A stretch of DNA of 64,000 nt from Symsagittifera roscoffensis (GCF_963678635.1 NW_026970913.1:1-64000), one strand, 5' to 3'. Shown: positions 48,981-62,978, numbered from the stretch's first letter. The notes: generated by a model from the sequence alone, not told the origin. A program made the numbers and translations.

Positions 48981-50094
48981 GTTTGCAGCACTTTTTGGTT
49001 TTTCGGATATTTGGCATATCGGATGTTCGCCATGGTAAAGCTGGTTTTCGGATGTTTGCAGCACTGTTTGGTTTTTCGGTTGTTTGATACATCGGATGTT
49101 TGCCATGGAAAAGCTGCTTTTCGGATGTTTGCAGCACTTTTTGTTTTTTCGGATGTTTGACATTTCGGATGTTTGCCCTGGAAAAGCAGCTTTTCGGATG
49201 TTTGCAACACTTTTTAGTTTTTGAATGTTTGACATATTGGATGATTGCCTTCGTAAAGCTGCTTTTCGGATGTTTGCAGCACTTTTTAGTTTTTGAATGT
49301 TTGATATATCGGATGTTTGCCCTCGTAAAGCTGGTTTTCGCATGTTTGCAGCACTTTTTGGTTTTTCGGATGTTTGACATATCGGAAGTTTGCCCTGAAA
49401 AAGCTGCTTTTCGGATGTTTGCAGCACTTTTTGGTTTTTCGGATAATTGGCATATCGGATGTTTGCCATGGTTAAGCTGGTTTTCGGATAATTGCAGCAA
49501 TTTTGGTTTTTCGGATCTTTGACATATCGGATGTTTGCCCTGGTAAAATTGGTTTTCGCATGTTTGCACCACATTTCTGTTTTTCGGATGTTTGACACAT
49601 CGGATGTTTGCCCTGGAAAAGCTGCTTTTCGGATGTTTGCAGCATTTTTTGTTTTTTCGGATGTTTGACATATCGGATGTTTGCCCTAGAAAAGCTGCTT
49701 TTCGGATGTTTGCAGCACTTTTTGGTTTTTCGGATATTTGGCATATCGGATGTTCGCCATGGTAAAGCTGGTTTTCGGGTGTTTGCAGCACTTTTTGGTT
49801 TTTCAGATGTTTGACACATCGGATGTTTGCCAAGAAAAAGCTGCTTTTCGGATGTTTGCAGCACTTTTTGTTTTTTCGGATGTTTGACATATCGGATGTT
49901 TGCCCTGGACAAGCTGCTTTTCGGATGTTTGCAGCACTTTTTGGTTTTTGGATGTTTGACATATCGGATGTTTGCCCTGGACAAGCTGCTTTTCGGATGT
50001 TTGCAGCACTTTTTGGTTTTTCGGATGTTTGGCATTTCGGATGTTTGCCATGGTAAAGCTGGTTTTCGGATGTTTGCAGCATTTTTGTTTTTTC

Positions 50095-52000
50095 GGATGT
50101 TTGACATATCGGATGTTTGCCCTAGAAAAGCTGCTTTTCGGATGTTTGCAGCACTTTTTGGTTTTTCGGATATTTGGCATATCGGATGTTCGCCATGGTA
50201 AAGCTGGTTTTCGGGTGTTTGCAGCACTTTTTGGTTTTTCAGATGTTTGACACATCGGATGTTTGCCAAGAAAAAGCTGCTTTTCGGATGTTTGCAGCAC
50301 TTTTTGTTTTTTCGGATGTTTGACATATCGGATGTTTGCCCTGGACAAGCTGCTTTTCGGATGTTTGCAGCACTTTTTGGTTTTTCGGATATTTGACATA
50401 TCGGATGTTTGCCCTGGACAAGCTGCTTTTCGGATGTTTGCAGCACTTTTTGGTTTTTCGGATGTTTTGCATTTCGGATGTTTGCCATGGTAAAGCTGGT
50501 TTTCGGATAATTGCAGCACTTTTTGGTTTTTCGGATCATTGAAATATCGGATGTTTGTCCTGGTAAAACTGGTTTTTGCATGTTTGCAGCCTTTTTTGGT
50601 TTTTCGGAAGTTTGACTTATCAGATTGTTGCCCTGGAAAAGCTGCTTTTTGGATGTTTGCAGCACTTTTTGGTTTTTCGGATGTTTGACATATTGGATGT
50701 TTGCCCTGGTAAAGCTGGTTTTCGCAGGTTTGCAGCACTTTTTGGTTTTTCGGATGTTTGGCATTTCGGATGTTTGCCATGGTAAAGCTGGTTTTCCGAT
50801 GTTTGCAGCATTTTTTGTTTTTTCGGATGTTTGACATATCGGATGTTTGCCCTAGAAAAGCTGCTTTTCGGATGTTTGCAGCACTTTTTGGTTTTTCGGA
50901 TATTTGGCATATCGGATGTTCGCCATGGTAAAGCTGGTTTTCGGGTGTTTGCAGCACTTTTTGGTTTTTCAGATGTTTGACACATCGGATGTTTGCCAAG
51001 AAAAAGCTGCTTTTCGGATGTTTGCAGCACTTTTTGTTTTTTCGGATGTTTGACATATCGGATGTTTGCCCTGGACAAGCTGCTTTTCGGATGTTTGCAG
51101 CACTTTTTGGTTTTTCGGATGTTTGACATATCGGATGTTTGCCCTGGACAAGCTGCTTTTCGGATGTTTGCAGCACTTTTTGGTTTTTCGGATGTTTTGC
51201 ATTTCGGATGTTTGCCATGGTAAAGCTGGTTTTCGGATAATTGCAGCACTTTTTGGTTTTTCGGATCATTGAAATATCGGATGTTTGTCCTGGTAAAGCT
51301 GGTTTTTGCATGTTTGCAGCCTTTTTTGGTTTTTCGGAAGTTTGACTTATCAGATTGTTGCCCTGGAAAAGCTGCTTTTTGGATGTTTGCAGCACTTTTT
51401 GGTTTTTCGGATGTTTGACATATTGGATGTTTGCCCTGGTAAAGCTGGTTTTCGCAGGTTTGCAGCACTTTTTGGTTTTTCGGATGTTTGGCATTTCGGA
51501 TGTTTGCCATGGTAAAGCTGGTTTTCGGATGTTTGCAGCATTTTTTGTTTTTTCGGATGTTTGACATATCGGATGTTTGCCCTAGAAAAGCTGCTTTTCG
51601 GATGTTTGCAGCACTTTTTGGTTTTTCGGATATTTGGCATTTCGGATGTTTGCCATGGTAAAGCTGGTTTTCAGGTGTTTGCAGCACTTTTTGGTTTTTC
51701 AGATGTTTGACACATCGGATGTTTGCCAAGAAAAAGCTGCTTTTCGGATGTTTGCAGCACTTTTTGTTTTTTCGGATGTTTGACATATCGGATGTTTGCC
51801 CTGGACAAGCTGCTTTTCGGATGTTTGCAGCACTTTTTGGTTTTTCGGATGTTTGACATATCGGATGTTTGCCCTGGACAAGCTGCTTTTCGGATGTTTG
51901 CAGCACTTTTTGGTTTTTCGGATGCTTGGCATTTCGGATGTTTGCCATGGTAAAGCTGGTTTTCGGATAATTGCAGCACTTTTTGGTTTTTCGGATCATT
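50095..52000 (+). repeat. 730-bp (ten-monomer) tandem higher-order units
   Basis: CCCTAGAAAAGC monomers occur 729-730 bp apart, with M1 starts near 50,095, 50,824 and 51,554. They are followed each time by the same series: GGGTGTTTGCA or AGGTGTTTGCA, CCAAGAAAAAGC, two GGACAAGC, GATGTTTTGC or GATGCTTGGC, and GGATCATTGAAATATC. Two full units and part of a third are present. 730 bp is exactly ten monomers. Confidence 0.87.
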
Positions 52001-52604
52001 GAAATATCGGATGTTTGTCCTGGTAAAGCTGGTTTTTGCATGTTTGCAGCCTTTTTTGGTTTTTCGGAAGTTTGACTTATCAGATTGTTGCCCTGGAAAA
52101 GCTGCTTTTTGGATGTTTGCAGCACTTTTTGGTTTTTCGGATAATTGGCATATCGGATGTTTGCCATGGTTAAGCTGGTTTTTGGATAATTGCAACACTT
52201 TTTGGTTTTTCGGATGTTTGACATATCGGATGTTTGCCCTGGTAAAGCTGCTTTTCGGATCTTTGCAGCACTTTTTGGTTTTTCGGATATTTGGCATATC
52301 GGATGTTTGCCATGGTTAAGCTGGTTTTCGGATAATTGCAGCACTTTTTGGTTTTTCGGATGTTTGACATATCGGATGTTTGCCCTGGTAAAACTGGTTT
52401 TCGCATGTTTGCACCACATTTTGGTTTTTCGGATGTTTGACACATCGGATTTTTGCCCTGGAAAAGCTGCTTTTCGGATGTTTGCAGCACTTTTTGCTTT
52501 TTCGGATGTTTGACATATTGGATGATTGCCTTCGTAAAGCTGCTTTTCGGATGTTTGCAGCACTTTTTAGTTTTTGAATGTTTGACATATCGGATGTTTG
52601 CCCT

Positions 52605-54010
52605 GGACAAGCTGCTTTTCGGATGTTTGCAGCACTTTTTGGTTTTTCGGATGTTTGACATATCGGATGTTTGCCCTGGACAAGCTGCTTTTCGGATGTT
52701 TGCAGCACTTTTTGGTTTTTCGGATGCTTGGCATTTCGGATGTTTGCCATGGTAAAGCTGGTTTTCGGATAATTGCAGCACTTTTTGGTTTTTCGGATCA
52801 TTGAAATATCGGATGTTTGTCCTGGTAAAGCTGGTTTTTGCATGTTTGCAGCCTTTTTTGGTTTTTCGGAAGTTTGACTTATCAGATTGTTGCCCTGGAA
52901 AAGCTGCTTTTTGGATGTTTGCAGCACTTTTTGGTTTTTCGGATAATTGGCATATCGGATGTTTGCCATGGTTAAGCTGGTTTTTGGATAATTGCAACAC
53001 TTTTTGGTTTTTCGGATGTTTGACATATCGGATGTTTGCCCTGGTAAAGCTGCTTTTCGGATCTTTGCAGCACTTTTTGGTTTTTCGGATAATTGGCATA
53101 TCGGATGTTTGCCATGGTTAAGCTGGTTTTCGGATAATTGCAGCACTTTTTGGTTTTTCGGATGTTTGACATATCGGATGTTTGCCCTGGTAAAACTGGT
53201 TTTCGCATGTTTGCACCACATTTTGGTTTTTCGGATGTTTGACACATCGGATTTTTGCCCTGGAAAAGCTGCTTTTCGGATGTTTGCAGCACTTTTTGCT
53301 TTTTCGGATGTTTGACATATTGGATGATTGCCTTCGTAAAGCTGCTTTTCGGATGTTTGCAGCACTTTTTAGTTTTTGAATGTTTGACATATCGGATGTT
53401 TGCCCTCGTAAAGCTGGTTTTCGCATGTTTGCAGCACTTTTTGGTTTTTCGGATGTTTGACATATCGGAAGTTTGCCCTGAAAAAGCTGCTTTTCGGTTC
53501 TTTGCAGCACTTTTTGGTTTTTCGGATAATTGGCATATCGGATGTTTGCCATGGTTAAGCAGGTTTTCGGATAATTGCAGCACTTTTTGGTTTTTCGGAT
53601 GTTTGACATATCGGATGTTTGCCGTGGTAAAACTGGTTTTCGCATGTTTGCACCACATTTTGGTTTTTCGGATGTTTGACACATCGGATTTTTGCCCTGG
53701 AAAAGCTGCTTTTCGGATGTTTGCAGCACTTTTTGTTTTTTCGGATGTTTTACATATCGGATGTTTGCCCTGGAAAAGCTGCTTTTCGGATGTTTGCAGC
53801 ACTTTTTGGTTTTTCGGATATTTGGCATATCGGATGTTCGCCATGGTAAAGCTGGTTTTCGGATGTTTGCAGCACTGTTTGGTTTTTCAGATGTTTGACA
53901 CATCGGATGTTTGCCATGAAAAAGCTGCTTTTCGGATGTTTGCAGCACTTTTTGTTTTTTCGGATGTTTGACATATCGGATGTTTGCCCTGGAAGCTGCT
54001 TTTCGGATGT
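52605..54010 (+). repeat. ~1.4-kb segmental copy B (pairs with 47,575-48,980)
   Basis: Downstream partner of copy A at offset 5,030. Rare private variants kept in both copies make chance similarity of satellite monomers an insufficient explanation. At its right edge the copies diverge: CCCTGGACAAGC near 48,960 in copy A against CCCTGGAAGCTGC near 53,990 here. Confidence 0.88.
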
Positions 54011-56440
54011 TTGCAGCACTTTTTGGTTTTTCGGATGTTTGGCATTTCGGATGTTTGTCCTGGTAAAGCTGGTTTTTGCATGTTTGCAGCCTTTTTTGGT
54101 TTTTCGGAAGTTTGACTTATCAGATTGTTGCCCTGGAAAAGCTGCTTTTTGGATGTTTGCAGCAATTTTTGGTTTTTCGGATGCTTGACATATCGGATGT
54201 TTGCCCTGGTAAAGCTGGTTTTCGCAGGTTTGCAGCACTTTTTGGTTTTTCGGATGTTTGACATATCGGATGTTTGCCCCAGTAAAGCTGGTTTTCGCAT
54301 GATTGCAGCACTTTTTTGTTTTTCGGATGTTTGACATATCGGAGGTTTGCCCTGGAAAGTTTGCTTTTCGGATGTTTCCAGCACCTTTTGGTTTTTCGAA
54401 TGTTTGACATATCGGATGTTTGCCATGAAAAAGCTGCTTTTCGGATGTTTGCAGCACTTTTTGTTTTTTCGGATGTTTGACATATCGGATGTTTGCCCTG
54501 GAAGCTGCTTTTCGGATGTTTGCAGCACTTTTTGGTTTTTCGGATGTTTGGCATTTCGGATGTTTGCCATGGTAAAGCTGGTTTTCGGATAATTGCAGCA
54601 CTTTTTGGTTTTTCGGATCATTGAAATATCGGATGTTTGTCCTGGTAAAGCTGGTTTTTGCATGTTTGCAGCCTTTTTTGGTTTTTCGGAAGTTTGACTT
54701 ATCAGATTGTTGCCCTGGAAAAGCTGCTTTTTGGATGTTTGCAGCAATTTTTGGTTTTTCGGATGCTTGACATATCGGATGTTTGCCCTGGTAAAGCTGG
54801 TTTTCGCAGGTTTGCAGCACTTTTTGGTTTTTCGGATGTTTGACATATCGGATGTTTGCCCCAGTAAAGCTGGTTTTCGCATGATTGCAGTACTTTTTTG
54901 TTTTTCGGATGTTTGACATATCGGAGGTTTGCCCTGGAAAGTTTGCTTTTCGGATGTTTCCAGCACCTTTTGGTTTTTCGAATGTTTGACATATCGGATG
55001 TTTGCCCTGGAAAAGCTGCTTTTCGGATGTTTGCAGCACTTTTTGGTTTTTCGGATATTTGGCTTATCGGATGTTCGCCATGGTAAAGTTGGTTTTCGGA
55101 TGTTTGCAGCAATTTTGGTTTTTCAGATGTTTGACACATCGGATGTTTGCCATGAAAAAGCTGCTTTTCGGATGTTTGCAGCACTTTTTGTTTTTTCGGA
55201 TGTTTGACATATCGGATGTTTGCCCGGGACAAGCTGCTTTTCGGATGTTTGCAGCACTTTTTGGTTTTTCGGATGTTTGGCATTTCGGATGTTTGCCATG
55301 GTAAAGCTGGTTTTCGGATAATTGCAGCACTTTTTGGTTTTTCGGATCATTGAAATATCGGATGTTTGTCCTGGTAAAGCTGGTTTTTGCATGTTTGCAG
55401 CCTTTTTTGGTTTTTCGGAAGTTTGACTTATCAGATTGTTGCCCTGGAAAAGCTGCTTTTTGGATGTTTGCAGCAATTTTTGGTTTTTCGGATGCTTGAC
55501 GTATCGGATGTTTGCCCTGGTAAAGCTGGTTTTCGCAGGTTTGCAGCACTTTTTGGTTTTTCGGATGTTTGACATATCGGATGTTTGCCCCAGTAAAGCT
55601 GGTTTTCGCATGATTGCAGCACTTTTTTGTTTTTCGGATGTTTGACATATCGGAGGTTTGCCCTGGAAAGTTTGCTTTTCGGATGTTTCCAGCACCTTTT
55701 GGTTTTTCGAATGTTTGACATATCGGATGTTTGCCCTGGAAAAGCTGCTTTTCGGATGTTTGCAGCACTTTTTGGTTTTTCGGATATTTGGCTTATCGGA
55801 TGTTCGCCATGGTAAAGCTGGTTTTCGGATGTTTGCAGCAATTTTGGTTTTTCAGATGTTTGACACATCGGATGTTTGCCCTGGAAAAGCTGCTTTTCGG
55901 ATGTTTGCAGCACTTTTTGGTTTTTCGGATATTTGGCTTATCGGATGTTCGCCATGGTAAAGCTGGTTTTCGGATGTTTGCAGCAATTTTGGTTTTTCAG
56001 ATGTTTGACACATCGGATGTTTGCCATGGTAAAGCTGGTTTTCGGATAATTGCAGCACTTTTTGGTTTTTCGGATCATTGAAATATCGGATGTTTGTCCT
56101 GGTAAAGCTGGTTTTTGCATGTTTGCAGCCTTTTTTGGTTTTTCGGAAGTTTGACTTATCAGATTGTTGCCCTGGAAAAGCTGCTTTTTGGATGTTTGCA
56201 GCAATTTTTGGTTTTTCGGATGCTTGACGTATCGGATGTTTGCCCTGGTAAAGCTGGTTTTCGCAGGTTTGCAGCACTTTTTGGTTTTTCGGATGTTTGA
56301 CATATCGGATGTTTGCCCCGGTAAAGCTGGTTTTCGCATGATTGCAGCACTTTTTTGTTTTTCGGATGTTTGACATATCGGAGGTTTGCCCTGGAAAGTT
56401 TGCTTTTCGGATGTTTCCAGCACCTTTTGGTTTTTCGAAT

Positions 56441-57964
56441 GTTTGACATATCGGATGTTTGGCATGGTAAAGCTGGTTTTCGGATGTTTGCAGCACTTTT
56501 TGGTTTTTCGGATGTTTGACATATCGGATGTTGCCCTGGTAAAGCTGGTTTTCGGATGTTTGCAGCACTTTTTGGTTTTTCGGATGTTTGACAAATCGGA
56601 TGTTTGCCCTGGTAAAGCTGGTTTTCGCATGTTTGCAGCACTTTTTGGTTTTTTGGTTGTTTGACATGTCGGATGTTTGCCCTGGAAAATTTGCTTTTCG
56701 GAAGTTTCCAGCACCTTTTGGTTTTTCGGATGTTTGACATTCGGATGTTTGCCATGGTAAAGCTGGTTTTTGGATGATTGTAGCACTTTTTGTTTTTTCG
56801 GATGTTGACATATCGGATGTTCGCCCTGAACAAGCTGGTTTTTGGATGATTGCAGCACTTTTTGGTTTTTCGGATGTTCGACATATCTGATGTTTGCCCT
56901 GGTTAAGCTGGTTTTCGCTTTTTTGCACCACGTTTTGGTTTTTCGGATGTTTGACATATCGGATGTTTGCCCTGGTGAAGCTGGTTTTCGCATGTTTGCA
57001 GCACTTTTTAATTTTTTGGATGTTTGACATATCGAATGTTCGCCCTGGTAAAGCTGGTTTTCGGATGTTTGCAGCACTTTTTGGTTTTTGGGATGTTCGA
57101 TATATCTGATGTTTGCCCTGGTTAAGCTGGTTTTCCCATGTATGCAGCACTTTTTGGTTTTTCGGATGTTTGACATAACGGATGTTTGGCCTGGAAAAGC
57201 TGCTTTTCGGATGTTTGCAGCACTTTTTGGTTTTTCGGATGTTTGACATGTCGGATGTTTGCCATGGTAAAATGGTTTTCGGATGTTTGCAGCACTTTTT
57301 GGTTTTTCGGATCTTTGACATATCGGATGTTTGCCCTGGTAAAGCTGGTTTTCGCATGTTTGCAGCACTTTTTGGTTCTTCGGATATTTGACATATCTGA
57401 TGTTTGCCCTGGTTAAGCTGGTTTTCGCTTGTTTGCAGCACTTTTTGGTTTTTCGGATGTTTGACATATCGGATGTTTGCCCTGGAAAAGCTTCTTTTCG
57501 GATGTTTGCAGCACTTTTTGTTTTTTTTCGGATGTTTGACATATCGTATGTTCGCGCTGGAAAAGCTGCTTTTCGGATGTTTGCAGCACTGTTTAGTTTT
57601 TCGGGTGTTCGATATATCTGATGTTTGCCCTGGTTAAGCTGTTTTTTGCTTGTTTGCCGCACTTTTTGGTTTTTCGGATGTTTGACATATCTGATGTTTG
57701 CCCTGGTTAAGCTGACTTTCGCTTGTTTGCAGCACTTTTTGGTTTTTCGGATGTTTGACATATCGGATGTTTGCCATGGTAAAATGGTTTTCGGATGTTT
57801 GCAGCACTTTTTGGTTTTTCGGACGTTCGATATATCGGATGTTTGCCCTGGTTAAGCTGTTTTTCGCTTGTTTGGCGCACTTTTTGGTTTTTCGGATATT
57901 GACATATTGGATGTTCTCCCCGGTAAAGCTGGTTTTCGGATAATTACAGCACTTTTTCATTTTT
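56441..57964 (+). repeat. Satellite transition zone between blocks 9 and 11
   Basis: Monomers change from the CCCAGTAAAGC and CTGGAAAGTTTGC types to CCCTGGTTAAGC, GTAAAATGG and GGACGTTCGATATATC types, which then dominate to the end. Several monomers are one or two bases short (GATGTTGACATATCGG near 56,803; GACATTCGGATG near 56,737; GATGTTGCCC near 56,528). Order is irregular, as expected at the edge of an amplified domain. Confidence 0.75.
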
Positions 57965-59563
57965 CGGATGTTTGACATATCTGATGTTTGCCCTGGTTAA
58001 GCTGGTTTTCGCTGGTTTGCAGCACTTTTTGGTTTTTCGGATGTTTGACATATCGGATGTTTGCCATGGTAAAATGGTTTTTGGATGTTTGCAGCATTTT
58101 TTGGTTTTTCGGACGTTCGATATATCTGATGTTTGCCCTGGTTAAGCTGTTTTTCGCTTGTTTGGCGCACTTTTTGGTTTTTCGGATGTTGACATATTGG
58201 ATGTTCTCCCCGGTAAAGCTGGTTTTCGGATAATTGCAGCACTTTTTCATTTTTCGGATGTTTGACATATCGGATGTTTGCCATGGTAAAATGGTTTTTG
58301 GATGTTTGCAGCACGTTTTGGTTTTTCGGACGTTCGATATATTTGATGTTTGCCCTGGTTAAGCCGGTTTTCGCTTGTTTGCAGCACTTTATGGTTTTTC
58401 GGATGTTTGACATATCGGATGTTTGCCATGGTAAAATGGTTTTCGGATGTTTGCAGCACTTTTTGGTTTTTCGGATGTTTGACATATCGGATGTTTGCCC
58501 TGGTAAAGCTGGTTTTCGCATGTTTGCAGCACTTTTTGGTTCTTCGGATATTTGACATATCTGATGTTTGCCCTGGTTAAGCTGGTTTTCGCTTGTTTGC
58601 AGCACTTTTTGGTTTTTCGGATGTTTGACATATCGGATGTTTGCCCTGGAAAAGCTGCTTTTCGGATGTTTGCAGCACTTTTTGTTTTTTTTCGGATGTT
58701 TGACATATCGTATGTTTGCGCTGGAAAAGCTGCTTTTCGGATGTTTGCAGCACTTTTTAGTTTTTCGGATGTTCGATATATCTGATGTTTGCCATGGTAA
58801 AATGGTTTTTGGATGTTTGCAGCATTTTTTGGTTTTTCGGACGTTCGATATATCTGATGTTTGCCCTGGTTAAGCTGTTTTTCGCTTGTTTGGTGCACTT
58901 TTTGGTTTTTCGGATGTTGACATATTGGATGTTCTCCCCGGTAAAGCTGGTTTTCGGATAATTGCAGCACTTTTTCATTTTTCGGATGTTTGACATATCT
59001 GATGTTTGCCCTGGTTAAGCTGGTTTTCGCTGGTTTGCAGCACTTTTTGGTTTTTCGGATGTTTGACATATCGGATGTTTGCCATGGTAAAATGGTTTTT
59101 GGATGTTTGCAGCATTTTTTTGGTTTTTCGGACGTTCGATATATCTGATGTTTGCCCTGGTTAAGCTGTTTTTCGCTTGTTTGGCGCACTTTTTGGTTTT
59201 TCGGATGTTGACATATTGGATGTTCTCCCCGGTAAAGCTGGTTTTCGGATAATTGCAGCACTTTTTCATTTTTCGGATGTTTGACATATCTGATGTTTGC
59301 CCTGGTTAAGCTGGTTTTCGCTGGTTTGCAGCACTTTTTGGTTTTTCGGATGTTTGACATATCGGATGTTTGCCATGGTAAAATGGTTTTTGGATGTTTG
59401 CAGCATTTTTTGGTTTTTCGGACGTTCGATATATCTGATGTTTGCCCTGGTTAAGCTGTTTTTCGCTTGTTTGGCGCACTTTTTGGTTTTTCGGATGTTG
59501 ACATATTGGATGTTCTCCCCGGTAAAGCTGGTTTTCGGATAATTGCAGCACTTTTTCATTTTT

Positions 59564-59780
59564 CGGATATTTGACATATCGGATGTTTGCCATGGTAAAA
59601 TGGTTTTTGGATGTTTGCAGCACGTTTTGGTTTTTCGGACGTTCGATATATCTGATGTTTGCCCTGGTTAAGCCGGTTTTCGCTTGTTTGGCGCACTTTT
59701 TGGTTTTTCGGATATTGACATATTGGATGTTCTCCCCGGTAAAGCTGGTTTTCGGATAATTACAGCACTTTTTCATTTTT
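59564..59780 (+). repeat. 217-bp three-monomer unit x (lacks monomer a)
   Basis: Between two A-doublets lies a b-c-d trimer: CGGATATTTGACATATC with GTAAAATGG, then GGACGTTCG with GTTAAGCCGG, then GATATTGACATATTGG. Its length (72+73+72) shows that exactly one monomer, a, is absent. The same b-c start appears again at 63,849-64,000. Confidence 0.87.
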
Positions 59781-61742
59781 CGGATGTTTGACATATCTGA
59801 TGTTTGCCCTGGTTAAGCTGGTTTTCGCTGGTTTGCAGCACTTTTTGGTTTTTCGGATGTTTGACATATCGGATGTTTGCCATGGTAAAATGGTTTTTGG
59901 ATGTTTGCAGCATTTTTTGGTTTTTCGGACGTTCGATATATCTGATGTTTGCCCTGGTTAAGCTGTTTTTCGCTTGTTTGGCGCACTTTTTGGTTTTTCG
60001 GATGTTGACATATTGGATGTTCTCCCCGGTAAAGCTGGTTTTCGGATAATTGCAGCACTTTTTCATTTTTCGGATGTTTGACATATCTGATGTTTGCCCT
60101 GGTTAAGCTGGTTTTCGCTGGTTTGCAGCACTTTTTGGTTTTTCGGATGTTTGACATATCGGATGTTTGCCATGGTAAAATGGTTTTTGGATGTTTGCAG
60201 CATTTTTTGGTTTTTCGGACGTTCGATATATCTGATGTTTGCCCTGGTTAAGCTGTTTTTCGCTTGTTTGGCGCACTTTTTGGTTTTTCGGATGTTGACA
60301 TATTGGATGTTCTCCCCGGTAAAGCTGGTTTTCGGATAATTGCAGCACTTTTTCATTTTTCGGATATTTGACATATCGGATGTTTGCCATGGTAAAATGG
60401 TTTTTGGATGTTTGCAGCACGTTTTGGTTTTTCGGACGTTCGATATATCTGATGTTTGCCCTGGTTAAGCCGGTTTTCGCTTGTTTGCAGCACTTTATGG
60501 TTTTTCGGATGTTTGACATATCGGATGTTTGCCATGGTAAAATGGTTTTCGGATGTTTGCAGCACTTTTTGGTTTTTCGGATGTTTGACATATCGGATGT
60601 TTGCCCTGGTAAAGCTGGTTTTCGCATGTTTGCAGCACTTTTTGGTTCTTCGGATATTTGACATATCTGATGTTTGCCCTGGTTAAGCTGGTTTTCGCTT
60701 GTTTGCAGCACTTTTTGGTTTTTCGGATGTTTGACATATCGGATGTTTGCCCTGGAAAAGCTGCTTTTCGGATGTTTGCAGCACTTTTTGTGTTTTTTCG
60801 GATGTTTGACATATCGTATGTTTGCGCTGGAAAAGCTGCTTTTCGGATGTTTGCAGCACTTTTTAGTTTTTCGGATGTTCGATATATCTGATGTTTGCCC
60901 TGGTTAAGCTGTTTTTCGCTTGTTTGCCGCACTTTTTGGTTTTTCGGATGTTTGACATATCTGATGTTTGCCCTGGTTAAGCTGGTTTTCGCTTGTTTGC
61001 AGCACTTTTTGGTTTTTCGGATATTTGACACATCGGATGTTTGCCATGGTAAAGCTGGTTTTCGGATGTTTGCAGCACTTTTTGGTTTTTCGGATGTTGA
61101 CATATTGGATATTCGCCCCGGTAAAGCTGGTTTTCGGATAATTGCAGCACTTTTTCATTTTTCGGATGTTTGACATATCTGATGTTTGCCCTGGTTAAGC
61201 TGGTTTTCGCTGGTTTGCAGCACTTTTTGGTTTTTCGGATGTTTGACATATCGGATGTTTGCCATGGTAAAATGGTTTTTGGATGTTTGCAGCATTTTTT
61301 GGTTTTTCGGACGTTCGATATATCTGATGTTTGCCCTGGTTAAGCTGTTTTTCGCTTGTTTGGCGCACTTTTTGGTTTTTCGGATGTTGACATATTGGAT
61401 GTTCTCCCCGGTAAAGCTGGTTTTCGGATAATTGCAGCACTTTTTCATTTTTCGGATGTTTGACATATCTGATGTTTGCCCTGGTTAAGCTGGTTTTCGC
61501 TGGTTTGCAGCACTTTTTGGTTTTTCGGATGTTTGACATATCGGATGTTTGCCATGGTAAAATGGTTTTTGGATGTTTGCAGCATTTTTTGGTTTTTCGG
61601 ACGTTCGATATATCTGATGTTTGCCCTGGTTAAGCTGTTTTTCGCTTGTTTGGCGCACTTTTTGGTTTTTCGGATGTTGACATATTGGATGTTCTCCCCG
61701 GTAAAGCTGGTTTTCGGATAATTGCAGCACTTTTTCATTTTT

Positions 61743-61960
61743 CGGATGTTTGACATATCTGATGTTTGCCCTGGTTAAGCTGGTTTTCGCTGGTTTGCAG
61801 CACTTTTTGGTTTTTCGGACGTTCGATATATCTGATGTTTGCCCTGGTTAAGCTGTTTTTCGCTTGTTTGGCGCACTTTTTGGTTTTTCGGATGTTGACA
61901 TATTGGATGTTCTCCCCGGTAAAGCTGGTTTTCGGATAATTGCAGCACTTTTTCAATTTT
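61743..61960 (+). repeat. 218-bp three-monomer unit x (lacks monomer b)
   Basis: Here a is followed directly by c (GGACGTTCGATATATC), so the 72-bp b monomer with GTAAAATGG is missing (290 - 72 = 218). It occupies the same slot in its superunit as the a-less trimer at 59,564 but arose by a different deletion. Confidence 0.9.
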
Positions 61961-62964
61961 CGGATGTTTGACATATCTGATGTTTGCCCTGGTTAAGCTG
62001 GTTTTCGCTGGTTTGCAGCACTTTTTGGTTTTTCGGATGTTTGACATATCGGATGTTTGCCATGGTAAAATGGTTTTTGGATGTTTGCAGCATTTTTTGG
62101 TTTTTCGGACGTTCGATATATCTGATGTTTGCCCTGGTTAAGCTGTTTTTCGCTTGTTTGGCGCACTTTTTGGTTTTTCGGATGTTGACATATTGGATGT
62201 TCTCCCCGGTAAAGCTGGTTTTCGGATAATTGCAGCACTTTTTCATTTTTCGGATGTTTGACATATCTGATGTTTGCCCTGGTTAAGCTGGTTTTCGCTG
62301 GTTTGCAGCACTTTTTGGTTTTTCGGATGTTTGACATATCGGATGTTTGCCATGGTAAAATGGTTTTTGGATGTTTGCAGCATTTTTTGGTTTTTCGGAC
62401 GTTCGATATATCTGATGTTTGCCCTGGTTAAGCTGTTTTTCGCTTGTTTGGCGCACTTTTTGGTTTTTCGGATGTTGACATATTGGATGTTCTCCCCGGT
62501 AAAGCTGGTTTTCGGATAATTGCAGCACTTTTTCATTTTTCGGATATTTGACATATCGGATGTTTGCCATGGTAAAATGGTTTTTGGATGTTTGCAGCAC
62601 GTTTTGGTTTTTCGGACGTTCGATATATCTGATGTTTGCCCTGGTTAAGCCGGTTTTCGCTTGTTTGCAGCACTTTATGGTTTTTCGGATGTTTGACATA
62701 TCGGATGTTTGCCATGGTAAAATGGTTTTCGGATGTTTGCAGCACTTTTTGGTTTTTCGGATGTTTGACATATCGGATGTTTGCCCTGGTAAAGCTGGTT
62801 TTCGCATGTTTGCAGCACTTTTTGGTTCTTCGGATATTTGACATATCTGATGTTTGCCCTGGTTAAGCTGGTTTTCGCTTGTTTGCAGCACTTTTTGGTT
62901 TTTCGGATGTTTGACATATCGGATGTTTGCCCTGGAAAAGCTGCTTTTCGGATGTTTGCAGCAC

Positions 62965-62978
62965 TTTTTTTTTTTTTT
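62965..62978 (+). repeat. T14 tract inside the S spacer
   Basis: Homologous positions in the other spacers read TTTTTGTTTTTTTTCGG (near 58,681) and TTTTTGTGTTTTTTCGG (near 60,787). Here the interrupting G is gone, leaving 14 T. This allele distinguishes the third superunit. Confidence 0.85.

Larger units (their letters stand above)
45501..56440 (+). repeat. Satellite block 9: recent segmental amplification, CTAGAAAAGC / GGACAAGC monomers
   Basis: Marker monomers are CCCTAGAAAAGCTGC, CTGGACAAGCTGC, CAGATTGTTGCCC, GGATCATTGAAATATC and CCAAGAAAAAGC. Large near-identical copies exist: about 45,505-47,105 with 49,075-50,675 (offset 3,570); about 47,575-48,980 with 52,605-54,010 (offset 5,030); about 47,480-48,330 with 51,710-52,560 (offset 4,228). 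Shorter units are 730 bp (50,263, 50,993, 51,723), 802 bp (51,999, 52,801) and 582/729/728 bp (54,076, 54,658, 55,387, 56,115). The copy order indicates overlapping rounds of duplication. Confidence 0.87.
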
